The notes: generated from the letters alone by a model not told the origin. DNA of 64,000 bases from Acinetobacter sp. SAAs474 (GCF_032823475.1 NZ_CP127915.1:62001-126000), one strand, 5' to 3'. Shown: positions 49,242 through 58,891, counted from the first letter of the stretch. Numbers and translations: made by a program.

Positions 49242-50732
49242 ATGAGCTCCCTAAATCCGACCTTAATCACCTTCTTTTTTTATATTGTCGCCATGATCTT
49301 TATTGGTTTAATGGCATATCGTGCCACCAGTAACTTTTCAGACTATATTTTAGGAGGACGCAGTCTAGGAAGTTTTGTTACAGCACTTTCTGCGGGTGCA
49401 TCAGATATGAGCGGCTGGTTACTGATGGGGCTGCCAGGTGCAATTTTTCTGGCAGGACTTTCTGAATCATGGATTGCGATTGGCTTGATTATTGGTGCAT
49501 GGATTAATTGGTTCCTTGTTGCTGGTCGTTTACGTGTTCACACTGAAGTACAAAATAATGCCTTAACGCTACCTGACTATTTTTCTCATCGCTTTAATGA
49601 CCATAAAAAAATTCTTCGTATTGTTTCAGCCTGTGTCATTTTAATATTTTTTGCTATTTATTGTGCTTCAGGCATGGTTGCAGGCGCTCGTCTATTTGAG
49701 AACATGTTTGACATGTCTTATCAAACTGCTCTTTGGATTAGTGCAATTGCAACCATTAGTTACGTTTTTATTGGTGGATTTTTGGCGGTGAGTTGGACCG
49801 ATACGATTCAGGCCAGCTTAATGATTTTTGCCTTATTGATTACGCCAATGATTGCCTTTTTATCATTTTCAGATGTATCTGAATTTACCATGGCATTAGA
49901 AGCTGCTCGACCACAAGCCACGCATATGATGGGCAATTTAAGTTTTATCGCCATTCTTTCTTTACTTGGCTGGGGTCTTGGTTACTTTGGTCAGCCACAT
50001 ATTCTGGTGCGCTTTATGGCAGCAGATTCCGTTAAATCAATTCCTAATGCACGTCGTATTGGTATGGCATGGATGATTTTATGTCTGGGCGGTGCCGTTG
50101 CAGCCGGTTTTATTGGGATTGCCTTCTTTCAACAACATCCCGAACTGGCTCATGCTGTGAACAGCAATCCTGAAACGGTATTTATGGAACTTACCAAGGT
50201 ATTATTTAATCCATGTGTTGCAGGTATTATTCTGGCTGCCATTCTCGCTGCAGTGATGAGTACACTCAGTTGCCAACTTTTGGTTTGCTCAAGTACCTTA
50301 ACTGAAGATTTTTATAAAACCTTTATTCGTAAACATGCCTCTCAAAAAGAACTGGTTTGGGTTGGACGTTTAATGGTACTCCTGATCGCTATCCTCGCAA
50401 TTTGGCTGGCAAGTAATCCAGATGCTAAAGTTTTAGGACTGGTCGCGTATGCTTGGGCTGGTTTTGGTGCCGCATTTGGTCCATTAATTATCTTATCGTT
50501 ATTCTGGAAACGTATGACACTCAACGGTGCGATTATTGGTATGCTCGTGGGTGCTTTCGTGGTGATTATCTGGAAAAATATCTTCGCGGATACCGGACTT
50601 TATGAAATTATTCCCGGATTTATTTGTTCATTGTTGAGTATCATTATCGTCAGTTTATTAGATAAAGAACCCACTCAAGATATGACAGCACGTTTTGAAG
50701 AAGCAGATCAACGCTATAAAGCACCAAACTAA
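49242..50732 (+). CDS. putP: Sodium/proline symporter PutP
   Basis: This 496-residue inner-membrane transporter of the solute:sodium symporter family has 13 helices. SDYILGGRSLGSFVTALSAGASDMSGWLLMGLPGA in the first helices, GLGYFGQPHILVRFMA near residue 248 and LAAVMSTLSCQLLVCSSTLTEDFYK near 332 are PutP hallmarks. It takes up proline with sodium as nutrient or osmolyte. No putA lies next to it in the window. The gene ends at a strong terminator shared with bfmS. Confidence 0.93.
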   Translation: MSSLNPTLITFFFYIVAMIFIGLMAYRATSNFSDYILGGRSLGSFVTALSAGASDMSGWLLMGLPGAIFLAGLSESWIAIGLIIGAWINWFLVAGRLRVHTEVQNNALTLPDYFSHRFNDHKKILRIVSACVILIFFAIYCASGMVAGARLFENMFDMSYQTALWISAIATISYVFIGGFLAVSWTDTIQASLMIFALLITPMIAFLSFSDVSEFTMALEAARPQATHMMGNLSFIAILSLLGWGLGYFGQPHILVRFMAADSVKSIPNARRIGMAWMILCLGGAVAAGFIGIAFFQQHPELAHAVNSNPETVFMELTKVLFNPCVAGIILAAILAAVMSTLSCQLLVCSSTLTEDFYKTFIRKHASQKELVWVGRLMVLLIAILAIWLASNPDAKVLGLVAYAWAGFGAAFGPLIILSLFWKRMTLNGAIIGMLVGAFVVIIWKNIFADTGLYEIIPGFICSLLSIIIVSLLDKEPTQDMTARFEEADQRYKAPN

Positions 50733-50761
50733 AACTCAAAAAATGATCATATCGCTGTGAT

Positions 50762-50793
50762 AAAAAGGGAAACTATAAATAGTTTCCCTTTTT
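50762..50793. terminator. Bidirectional terminator between putP and bfmS
   Basis: AAAAAGGGAAACTA, TAAA, TAGTTTCCCTTTTT is a perfect 14-bp stem with T-runs on both strands. Confidence 0.94.
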
Positions 50794-50868
50794 ATATCGA
50801 AGATCATACTGTTCAATACTACCGATTCATCAATCTATTCAGTGGTTTATCTGATGGAGAAGATTTGA

Positions 50869-52509
50869 TTATGAGGTTTTTTTACTTCTTGCTTTAAAAC
50901 GTTTGGCAGGCCAAAACATCATAAATCTTGCGCCACCAAGTGTTGGACTTTCATCGACCTCAATACGTCCTCCAAACCAATAAGCAATACGGCTTACAAT
51001 TGATAAGCCTAGCCCATAGCCACCAGAAGCGCGATTACGACTACCATCTAAACGAGTAAATGCTTCAAAGATACGTTTACGATCCTCAACGGGAATACCC
51101 GGCCCGTCATCCTCAACACAGATATAAGCCATACCTTGATCATCTACCCCACCACTCACAATCACTTTTTGATCGCAATAGCGTACAGCATTACCCACTA
51201 AGTTTTGTACGACACGATGTAAGTAACGATACTCAGCATCAACTTCTAAAATAGGTGATGGTGGATTTAATACAATTTCTTTCTGTGTTTTTAGTGCTTC
51301 TGTTTCAAGTACAACCTGATCCAGAACTTCTAATAAAATAATTTTTTCAAAATCAAATGAAGGAGTACCTTGTTCTAATTTGGCATAGGTCATGATTTCA
51401 TCAATTAAGGTATTGAGTGCTTCAATATCTTTATCAATTTGTTCGACTTGTTGCAGACGATATTCATAATCTTCTTCTTCTGCCAACATTTCCATCCCAA
51501 AACGGATACGTGCTACTGGTGTACGTAGCTCATGCGAAACGGCACGCATCAGCTCACGTTGAGATTCAATCAAGCGCTGAATATGATCAACCATACTGTT
51601 ATAATTGGCCGCCAAACTGGCCATTTCATCTGCACCTTCCACCGGTAAACGCAAACTAAGATTACCCGACTTCATGCGATATAATGCATAATTCACTTCT
51701 CTCAGCTTACGCTGCATAGGCACTAATAAACCATAAACACCTAAACTTAAAACAAATAGGCTTAATAAGGTAATACCTGTTGCCAATTCAAATGGCATCC
51801 AATTAAAAATTGGAATTGGACCAATCACCAATACTTTGCGTGGTGAATTTGGCATAGGTGAAAAAATTGACATGGTGGTGCCATTTTCACTGGCACTATC
51901 TTTAAATAGCACAATACTCTGATCAAGCAGAATACGGCGGATTTGATCTCCATCTAGATTCAGATCAGAAACATTTTTAATCGTCACGTTATATTTAAAG
52001 TGTTGACGAATTTCTGCCAGACGCTCTGCCTCTTGACCTGGATAGTAAGCCAGATAATCCCAAATAAATAATGGGATAAAGCGCATTTGTCTTTCACCAA
52101 GATCATCCACATTGATATTGATATAAATCAAATGCTTTGGATCATTTTTAATCCCAATAATAACATGAGCAACTTCATCTTTAGCATTATATTGAACAAC
52201 AGCCTGCTGTTTTTCAATACGTGCCTTTTCCGAACCTGTAAGTTCAATTTTATTGGCGTTAATATAAGAAATGGGTACAGCAAATAATTCTGAGGCATCT
52301 TTAATCCAATCTCTTTTGAGCTGTATAGTCGGTTGCCGTGCTACACCTTCACTAATCACAAATGAAATACCGTCAGTGAGCGACTCTCGATATTCTTGCG
52401 CACGCTTATAGTTAATAATCTGAACTAAAAAATATCCAAATAAAGCTACCACCACAACCAATATGACTAAACCGCCATATATGCGCAAAAATATACTGTG
52501 TTTAAACAC
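50869..52509 (-). CDS. bfmS: Sensor histidine kinase BfmS
   Basis: This 546-residue RstB-like membrane kinase has TM1 (residues 8-30), a periplasmic sensor domain, TM2 near 240-262 (ATGITLLSLFVLSLGVYGLLV), HAMP, His in SHELRTPVARIRFGM (about 325), then ATP-binding N and G boxes (EDDGPGIPVEDR, GGYGLGLSIV). It controls BfmR, a master regulator of biofilm, capsule and envelope stress in Acinetobacter. It lies 43 bases behind bfmR. The neighbourhood and sequence match the known locus. Confidence 0.93.
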   Translation of the reverse strand: MFKHSIFLRIYGGLVILVVVVALFGYFLVQIINYKRAQEYRESLTDGISFVISEGVARQPTIQLKRDWIKDASELFAVPISYINANKIELTGSEKARIEKQQAVVQYNAKDEVAHVIIGIKNDPKHLIYININVDDLGERQMRFIPLFIWDYLAYYPGQEAERLAEIRQHFKYNVTIKNVSDLNLDGDQIRRILLDQSIVLFKDSASENGTTMSIFSPMPNSPRKVLVIGPIPIFNWMPFELATGITLLSLFVLSLGVYGLLVPMQRKLREVNYALYRMKSGNLSLRLPVEGADEMASLAANYNSMVDHIQRLIESQRELMRAVSHELRTPVARIRFGMEMLAEEEDYEYRLQQVEQIDKDIEALNTLIDEIMTYAKLEQGTPSFDFEKIILLEVLDQVVLETEALKTQKEIVLNPPSPILEVDAEYRYLHRVVQNLVGNAVRYCDQKVIVSGGVDDQGMAYICVEDDGPGIPVEDRKRIFEAFTRLDGSRNRASGGYGLGLSIVSRIAYWFGGRIEVDESPTLGGARFMMFWPAKRFKARSKKTS

Positions 52510-52552
52510 GGAAAGACCTTATTTTCATCAAAAGAAATTGACCTTGCTCAGG

Positions 52553-53269
52553 TTAAATACCATTGGTTTCTTTAACAAACAAATACCCTTTACTACGTAC
52601 CGTCTTAATACGTTTAGGATTCTCTGGATCATCACCAATTTTTGGACGGATACGAGAAATACGGACATCAATCGAACGATCTTGCCCATCGTATTCTATA
52701 CCTCTTAAGCGCTCAAAAATATCTTCTCGAGATAAAATACGGCCTGCATTCGATGCCAACAACCACAGCAGATCATACTCGGCACTGGTAAAATCAACCA
52801 ATTCACCATGTAGGGTGACTGAACGACCACCATTATCAATGACTAAATCATCAAATTCGATACGCTGAGAGACTTCATCTTCTGGAACTTTATCAGTACG
52901 ACGCAGTAATGCACGAATCCGTGCCAACAATACGCGTGGCTGTACAGGTTTTGCGACATAATCATCTGCCCCCATTTCTAGACCTAGCACTTGGTCCATA
53001 TCTTCAGTACGTGCTGTTAACATCAAAATAGGCTGATGATAATGTGGGCGAACTTCACGACAGATTGTTAAACCATCTGCTCCCGGTAGCATGACATCCA
53101 ATACCACTAAGTCAGGCTGTTCAGCAACAATACGACGAATAGCACGATTGCCATCTGGTTCTACCCCGACCTCAAGACCATTACGAATAAGATATTCTTG
53201 AGTTAAACGCGCAAGACGTTCATCATCTTCAACAATTAAAATTTTTGGTAACTTTTCTTCTTGGCTCAT
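52553..53269 (-). CDS. bfmR: Response regulator BfmR
   Basis: This 238-residue OmpR/PhoB-type regulator is nearly identical to A. baumannii BfmR as I recall it. The receiver has EDDERLARLTQEYLI at the start, Asp in VVLDVMLPGADG (about residue 58) and Lys in YVAKPVQPRVLL. The winged helix (FTSAEYDLLWLLASNAG, DGQDRSIDVRISRIRPKIG) follows. It is first in the bfmRS operon, with AAGGAT before the ATG. Its promoter shares the spacer with nrdA. Confidence 0.95.
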   Translation of the reverse strand: MSQEEKLPKILIVEDDERLARLTQEYLIRNGLEVGVEPDGNRAIRRIVAEQPDLVVLDVMLPGADGLTICREVRPHYHQPILMLTARTEDMDQVLGLEMGADDYVAKPVQPRVLLARIRALLRRTDKVPEDEVSQRIEFDDLVIDNGGRSVTLHGELVDFTSAEYDLLWLLASNAGRILSREDIFERLRGIEYDGQDRSIDVRISRIRPKIGDDPENPKRIKTVRSKGYLFVKETNGI

Positions 53270-53542
53270 AACCGATCCTTTTATTCATCTTTATGTATTC
53301 TTCTTAGATGCAAGAGATACATTTCAACATATTGTTTCAATATACACACGTTTACATTGTAAACAAGATTCTATTCACCAAACTGATACATCAAAGTATA
53401 AATTTGTAATGTTTTTTATTACACATTGAATTAGTTGTATTTTTTATAATCATTCCTTATAAATTTACTTACAATTTGTGTGTAAAATAACCATGTATTC
53501 AAAGATATTCATCACAACAGCATTTAAGTTATTCTTTTTTAC

Positions 53543-53563
53543 TTATCCACAAGGTTATCTATA
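53543..53563 (+). promoter_or_regulatory. DnaA box pair upstream of nrdA
   Basis: TTATCCACA at 53543-53551 is a perfect consensus DnaA box, and the degenerate TTATCTATA follows at 53555-53563 in the same direction. E. coli nrdAB has a similar DnaA-box pair at its promoter, from memory. It lies about 275 bases before nrdA in the bfmR-nrdA spacer. Confidence 0.6.
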
Positions 53564-53710
53564 AGCACTTAATCTAGGCTTTGCTATGCTATGTCCTTAT
53601 ATCACAAGCAATAAATAAGAACGTGTAAAAACAGAGACACTTTATGATATTTTTTAACCAGAAAAAATCAAAAAAAATCGGTAAATGTCAATATTGATCT
53701 GCTGGCAATT

Positions 53711-53758
53711 TTCCCGTATCTTGTGCCTAAATTGATTTTAAACCACTAAGTCTTGTGT
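53711..53758 (+). promoter_or_regulatory. Two NrdR-like boxes before nrdA
   Basis: CCACTAAGTCTTGTGT at 53743-53758 matches about 13 of 16 positions of the NrdR consensus (ACACWATATnTTGTGT type). A poorer copy, TTCCCGTATCTTGTGC, starts 32 bases earlier at 53711. This is the three-turn spacing usual for NrdR pairs. They lie 80-127 bases before nrdA. The left halves are weak, so this is tentative. Confidence 0.5.
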
Positions 53759-53837
53759 TTATCCCCTCAAACACTGCGGCCCACTTTCTGCCCAGTTCAA
53801 ATGGTCTATAAACATAACAATAGATGACAATGGAGCT

Positions 53838-56675
53838 ATGCTGACAATGAGCGTAATCACATCAACACCAGGTCAATTTCAGGTGATTAAACGGACCGGA
53901 GACGTTGCCATATTTGATGCAGAAAAAATTTCTGTCGCGATTGGCAAGGCTTTTTTAGCCGTTGAAGGTCAACAAAGTGTTGATTCTAGCCGTGTTCATG
54001 ACCGTATTGCACAGCTCACAGAAATGGTATTAAACACCTTTACACGTCGTTTACCATCTGGCGGTACTATTCATATTGAAGAAATTCAGGATCAAGTTGA
54101 GTTGGCATTGATGCGTACAGGTGAACAAAAAGTAGCACGTGCTTATGTGATTTACCGTGAGCAACGTACAGAAGCACGTAAACAAGCGGGTGGCAATCAC
54201 CATCCAACCCTACAGATCAGTGGTGCCAATGGTCAACTTAAACCTTTAGATTTAAGTGCATTGCAAGCGACAATTGCAAAAGCGGCTGAAGGTTTAGAAG
54301 GTATTGATGTACAAGCCATCATTGATGAAACTGTAAAAAATCTTTATAACGGTGTCCAAGAGTCAGATATCGCAACCACGATGATGATGGCGACTCGTAC
54401 CCGTATTGAACAAGAGCCTAACTATAGCTATGTGACGGCACGCTTATTACGTGACAATCTGGTCGCAACAGGTTTGGCATTCCTTGGCTTAAATAGTGAT
54501 ACGCTGGAAAATGATGCTTTAACGACCTTCTTAAACAAGGGAGTTGAACTCGAGTTACTCTCTCCTGAGTTATTAAACTATGATCTTGAACAACTGGCAG
54601 CAGCCATTCAACCTGAACGTTCAAATCAGTTTACTTACTTAGGTTTACAGACGTTATTTGATCGTTATTTTATTCATTCAGATGGTATTCGTTTTGAATT
54701 ACCACAATTGTTCTTTATGCGTGTTGCCATGGGCTTGGCGTTGAATGAAGAGAATCGTGAACAACGTGCGATTGAGTTTTATAATCTTTTATCTAGCTTC
54801 GACTATATGGCATCAACGCCAACATTATTTAACTCGGGGACTTTACGTCCGCAATTGTCAAGTTGTTATCTGACCACGATTGGTGATGATCTATATGACA
54901 TTTATGGTGCAATGCGTGATAACGCAATGCTATCAAAATGGGCAGGTGGTTTAGGAAATGACTGGACTCCAGTACGTGCACTGAACTCGTATATCAAAGG
55001 CACGAATGGTAAGTCTCAAGGTGTAGTGCCATTCTTAAAAGTGGCTAATGATACAGCCGTTGCCGTGAACCAAGGTGGTAAACGTAAGGGTGCCGTATGT
55101 GCATACTTAGAAACATGGCATTTGGACATCGAAGAATTCTTAGAATTACGTAAAAATACTGGTGATGATCGTCGTCGTACCCATGATATGAATACTGCGA
55201 ATTGGGTTCCAGACTTATTTATGCAGCGCGTATTTGAAGATGCAGACTGGACCTTGTTTACGCCATCTGAAACACCAGATCTACATGATTTAACCGGTAC
55301 TGAATTTGCTGAACGCTATGCGTATTATGAAAGCATTGCCAAAGAAACAGACATGCTGCATAAAAAAGTTCGTGCCAAAGATTTATGGCGCAAAATGTTG
55401 TCAATGCTGTTTGAAACAGGTCATCCTTGGATTACATTTAAAGATGTATGTAATCTACGTTCTCCACAGCAGCATGTTGGTGTCGTACACTCCTCTAACT
55501 TATGTACAGAAATTACGCTAAATACCAATCAAGATGAAATTGCGGTATGTAATTTAGGTTCCATCAACTTGGTACAACACATTCAAGATGGTGTACTTAA
55601 TCGTGAAAAACTGGCTCGTACCGTTAAAACAGCAGTACGTATGTTAGATAACGTGATTGATATTAACTATTATGCAGTACCACAAGCACGTAATTCCAAC
55701 TTAAAGCATCGCCCTGTTGGTATGGGAATTATGGGCTTTCAAGATGCACTTTATGAAATGAATCTTGCCTATGGTTCAGATGCTGCGGTTGAGTTTGCTG
55801 ATGAATCTATGGAAGTCATTAGCTATTATGCCATTAGCACATCAAGTGACTTAGCTGTTGAACGTGGTCGTTATGAAACATTTAAAGGTTCATTGTGGGA
55901 TCAAGGTATTCTACCAATCGACTCTTTAGAGATGGTCGCAAAATCTCGCCCAGAACGGATGTTTGAAGTTGATCGTAGCATGCGTCTTGATTGGGATAGC
56001 TTACGTCAGAAAGTACAAAAAGATGGCATGCGTAACTCTAATGTCATGGCGATTGCACCAACTGCAACCATTTCAAATATTTGTGGTGTATCACAATCGA
56101 TTGAACCAACTTTCCAAAACCTCTATGTAAAATCTAACCTTTCTGGTGAATTTACCGTGATCAACCCTTATTTAGTGCGTGCACTCAAAGCACGTGGTTT
56201 ATGGGATGCCGTCATGGTCAATGATTTAAAACACTTTGAAGGTTCAGTACAAAAAATTGCGCGTATTCCTGAAGAATTAAAAGCAATTTTTGCAACAGCA
56301 TTTGAAGTTGAGCCTCGTTGGATTGTAGATGCAGCATCTCGTCGTCAAAAATGGATTGATCAAGCTCAATCATTAAACCTGTATATTTCAGGTGCAAATG
56401 GTAAAAAGCTCGATATCACCTATAAAATGGCATGGTTACGTGGTCTTAAAACCACATATTATCTCCGTGCATTAGGTGCAACATCTGCTGAGAAATCAAC
56501 GATTAATACTGGTGCTTTAAATGCAGTTAAACCTGCGACTGTCACAGCACCCGTCGCAGCTGCTGCCGTAGCAAGCAAATCTCCAGTTGCGCAAGAAGAA
56601 GATGGTTTTTCACAAGCAGCTCCTGTACCACAGGCATGTTCCATTGATAATCCTGATTGCGAAGCATGTCAATAA
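53838..56675 (+). CDS. nrdA: Ribonucleoside-diphosphate reductase alpha subunit NrdA (class Ia)
   Basis: This 945-residue catalytic subunit makes deoxynucleotides. An N-terminal ATP-cone (VIKRTGDVAIFDAEKISVAIGKAF) is followed by a second cone-like segment (about residues 125-215; DLSALQATIAKAAEGLEG), as in Pseudomonas NrdA, which explains the length. The barrel has the redox Cys in SSCYLTTIGDD, the active-site NLCTEITL, the partner Cys in AVCNLGSINL, and radical-path and dNTP regions beyond. The C-terminal ACSIDNPDCEACQ carries the CxxC that accepts electrons from thioredoxin. GGAG sits very close to ATG 53838; ATG 53847 is an alternative start. Confidence 0.95.
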   Translation: MLTMSVITSTPGQFQVIKRTGDVAIFDAEKISVAIGKAFLAVEGQQSVDSSRVHDRIAQLTEMVLNTFTRRLPSGGTIHIEEIQDQVELALMRTGEQKVARAYVIYREQRTEARKQAGGNHHPTLQISGANGQLKPLDLSALQATIAKAAEGLEGIDVQAIIDETVKNLYNGVQESDIATTMMMATRTRIEQEPNYSYVTARLLRDNLVATGLAFLGLNSDTLENDALTTFLNKGVELELLSPELLNYDLEQLAAAIQPERSNQFTYLGLQTLFDRYFIHSDGIRFELPQLFFMRVAMGLALNEENREQRAIEFYNLLSSFDYMASTPTLFNSGTLRPQLSSCYLTTIGDDLYDIYGAMRDNAMLSKWAGGLGNDWTPVRALNSYIKGTNGKSQGVVPFLKVANDTAVAVNQGGKRKGAVCAYLETWHLDIEEFLELRKNTGDDRRRTHDMNTANWVPDLFMQRVFEDADWTLFTPSETPDLHDLTGTEFAERYAYYESIAKETDMLHKKVRAKDLWRKMLSMLFETGHPWITFKDVCNLRSPQQHVGVVHSSNLCTEITLNTNQDEIAVCNLGSINLVQHIQDGVLNREKLARTVKTAVRMLDNVIDINYYAVPQARNSNLKHRPVGMGIMGFQDALYEMNLAYGSDAAVEFADESMEVISYYAISTSSDLAVERGRYETFKGSLWDQGILPIDSLEMVAKSRPERMFEVDRSMRLDWDSLRQKVQKDGMRNSNVMAIAPTATISNICGVSQSIEPTFQNLYVKSNLSGEFTVINPYLVRALKARGLWDAVMVNDLKHFEGSVQKIARIPEELKAIFATAFEVEPRWIVDAASRRQKWIDQAQSLNLYISGANGKKLDITYKMAWLRGLKTTYYLRALGATSAEKSTINTGALNAVKPATVTAPVAAAAVASKSPVAQEEDGFSQAAPVPQACSIDNPDCEACQ

Positions 56676-56695
56676 CAGCAATCTGTAACATATTC

Positions 56696-56727
56696 ATCAA
56701 GCGCTGATGTTCGTCATCAGCCTTGAT
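56696..56727. other. Strong hairpin just after nrdA
   Basis: ATCAAG-C-GCTGATG (56696-56709), loop TTCGT, then CATCAGC-CTTGAT (56715-56727): 13 pairs with one bulged C. It begins 21 bases past the nrdA stop. There is no T-tract. Confidence 0.6.
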
Positions 56728-56735
56728 TAGATGAC

Positions 56736-56797
56736 TTGAATCGAGACCGGTCTCATCAGCATCGCAGGTGATGCGATCACCTGCTGTCATGATTCAA
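56736..56797. other. Nested stems forming a branched structure in the nrdA-nrdB spacer
   Basis: An outer stem TTGAATC/GATTCAA (56736-56742 and 56791-56797) encloses the palindrome GAGACCGGTCTC (56743-56754) and a 9-bp stem GCAGGTGAT-GCG-ATCACCTGC (56764-56784). Together they can fold as a three-way junction. Confidence 0.55.
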
Positions 56798-56970
56798 TAG
56801 ATCACGGTTTATTAATCAGTAAGCCTTAGCACAAAGATACGTTTTGCCGACTGAATGGCTCAACATGATCTTGGATACTGATTCAATCGATCGGTCTATT
56901 TTTAAATTGTGGAATGTGTCATTTTCAATCAGAAAGTAGACCCCCTAACCATCTAACAGAGGAAATCAGC

Positions 56971-57105
56971 ATGCTGCATATGACCCATAACTATATGTTA
57001 GGACTGGCTGTGTTGGTCATTTCCTTTGCCGTATTGTTTTATCTGCCAGTGGGTTACTTTTGGATTAAATTCCATAAACAAAAGCGTAAACAAAATAAGT
57101 CTTAG
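56971..57105 (+). CDS. 44-residue single-helix membrane protein between nrdA and nrdB
   Basis: This protein has a hydrophobic helix (MLGLAVLVISFAVLFYLPVGYFW, about residues 9-31) and a basic tail (KFHKQKRKQNK), so the C-terminus should be cytoplasmic. GAGGA lies 8 bases before the ATG, a good ribosome binding site; an earlier in-frame start at 56914 adds 19 unlikely residues. It is transcribed with the nrd genes by direction and position. I know no family or function for it. Confidence 0.65.
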   Translation: MLHMTHNYMLGLAVLVISFAVLFYLPVGYFWIKFHKQKRKQNKS

Positions 57106-57246
57106 AAAGATGGGCTTGGATATAAAACCAACCATCGTCACTAAAACTTAATTTTGCTTACACAGAATAAGCGTATACTAGGCATCCTAGCTGTCGAAGC
57201 TTTGATGTCTGCATAAAAGATATAAAGCAACGTAGAGAGAGTTCAT

Positions 57247-58530
57247 ATGTCTATCCTAAGTTGGGACGATTTAGAAGATGATTCGCAAAAACCAGCTGCA
57301 CCATCACAGCAGCCTGCGCCCGTCGAACCGCAAAAAGCGGCTCATTCGCAAGTGGTATCTGATCCAGAGCAACCACAGACGCATGTGGCAACTCCACAAT
57401 CCACTTCATCCAGTCGAAATAGAACAGCAGATTCAACCGATTCGTTGGCAAGAGCATCTGCTTCCCTAGCACATCTTGATGTTGCACCAGGGTTAGAAGA
57501 GCTTGAAATGGGCGCACAGCGCGTACAAGTTGATGATAAAGCAATGATCAACTGTCGTGCAGACTTAAACCAACTGGTTCCATTTAAATATGAATGGGCT
57601 TGGCAAAAGTATCTTGATGGTTGTGCAAACCACTGGATGCCTCAAGAAGTCAATATGAACCATGATATTGCACTATGGAAATCAGAAAATGGCTTAACTG
57701 AAGATGAACGTACCATTGTCATGCGTTCTCTCGGTTTCTTTTCTACAGCCGATTCTTTAGTTGCCAATAATTTGGTTTTAGCGATTTATCGTCATATTAC
57801 CAATCCTGAATGCCGTCAGTATATTTTACGTCAAGCATTTGAAGAAGCAATTCATACCCATGCCTATCAATACTGTATTGAATCTTTAGGCATGGATGAA
57901 GGTGAAGTCTTTAACATGTACCGTGAAGTACCATCGGTTGCACGTAAAGCGGCTTGGGGCTTGAAATATACCCAATCTTTAAGTGATCCAAACTTTAAGA
58001 CGGGTACACCAGAAAATGATCAAATCTTGCTACGCAATTTAATCGCCTTCTATTGCGTACTTGAAGGGATCTTCTTCTACTGCGGTTTTAGCCAAATTTT
58101 ATCAATGGGTCGTCGTAATAAAATGAATGGTGTTGCTGAGCAATTCCAATATATTTTACGCGATGAGTCAATGCACTTGAATTTCGGTATTGATATGATT
58201 AACCAGATCAAAATCGAAAATCCACAGTTGTGGACTGCTGAATTCCAAGAAGAAATTATTCAAATGATTTTGGAAGGAACCATGCTTGAAATCGAATATG
58301 CACGTGACACAATGCCACGCGGTGTATTGGGTATGAATGCGGCAATGATGGAAGAATATTTAAAATTCATCTGTAACCGTCGTTTAAGTCAGTTAGGTTT
58401 ACCGGAGCAGTTTACTGGTGTGACCAATCCATTCCAATGGATGTCTGAAATGATGGACTTACGTAAAGAGAAAAACTTCTTTGAAACACGTGTCACTGAC
58501 TATCAAACTGGCGGTGCATTAAGCTGGTAA
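57247..58530 (+). CDS. nrdB: Ribonucleotide reductase beta subunit NrdB (class Ia)
   Basis: This 427-residue radical-generating subunit has a ferritin-like helical core from about residue 90. Diiron ligands include Asp169 in [10 protein letters not shown], Glu200 and His203 in EEAIHTH, Glu in [11 protein letters not shown], and Glu and His in [11 protein letters not shown]. The radical Tyr207 follows His203 by four residues, as in E. coli (Tyr122). About 80 N-terminal residues rich in Gln, Pro, Ser and Ala precede the core and look disordered, making the protein longer than E. coli NrdB (376). GAGAGAG stands before the ATG. Confidence 0.95.
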   Translation: MSILSWDDLEDDSQKPAAPSQQPAPVEPQKAAHSQVVSDPEQPQTHVATPQSTSSSRNRTADSTDSLARASASLAHLDVAPGLEELEMGAQRVQVDDKAMINCRADLNQLVPFKYEWAWQKYLDGCANHWMPQEVNMNHDIALWKSENGLTEDERTIVMRSLGFFSTADSLVANNLVLAIYRHITNPECRQYILRQAFEEAIHTHAYQYCIESLGMDEGEVFNMYREVPSVARKAAWGLKYTQSLSDPNFKTGTPENDQILLRNLIAFYCVLEGIFFYCGFSQILSMGRRNKMNGVAEQFQYILRDESMHLNFGIDMINQIKIENPQLWTAEFQEEIIQMILEGTMLEIEYARDTMPRGVLGMNAAMMEEYLKFICNRRLSQLGLPEQFTGVTNPFQWMSEMMDLRKEKNFFETRVTDYQTGGALSW

Positions 58531-58584
58531 GCTGATACGTCACGCGACACATAAGTTGTCATTTGCGACAAATGAAATTTCCTT

Positions 58585-58624
58585 GAATAAAAAAATAGAG
58601 CCTAATGGCTCTATTTTTTTATTC
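58585..58624 (+). terminator. Strong terminator of nrdB
   Basis: An 18-bp stem (58585-58602 and 58607-58624) with core ATAGAGCC/GGCTCTAT and 4-base loop TAAT includes seven T on the descending arm. It separates the nrd genes from adeR. Confidence 0.93.
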
Positions 58625-58739
58625 CAAATATTAGGTTGGCAATATAATTTTATATTCTTCTTATATGAAATTAATCTAGGAAGCCTACTTCCCAGAAATC
58701 CCCCCACCTGATCTAAGATTATAAAATCAGAATATCAAT

Positions 58740-58768
58740 ATGACCGATGATAGCGTTAACGCTATAAT
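58740..58768 (+). promoter_or_regulatory. Candidate adeR promoter overlapped by a palindromic operator
   Basis: ATGACC (58740-58745) and a perfect TATAAT (58763-58768) are 17 bases apart. The perfect 16-base palindrome ATAGCGTTAACGCTAT (58750-58765) covers the spacer and runs into the -10. adeR starts 124 bases downstream. The site would suit a repressor; which protein binds is unknown. The remaining bases between nrdB and adeR are A/T-rich. Confidence 0.5.
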
Positions 58769-58891
58769 CATCTATTGACTAAAATTAAATTATTCATCAT
58801 AAATATCGATTGATTACTATTTCATTATCAATAGATATGGTTTTATTTTTTAATACGAACCTATCCTTAGATTTAACTCAGATAAAATTTT

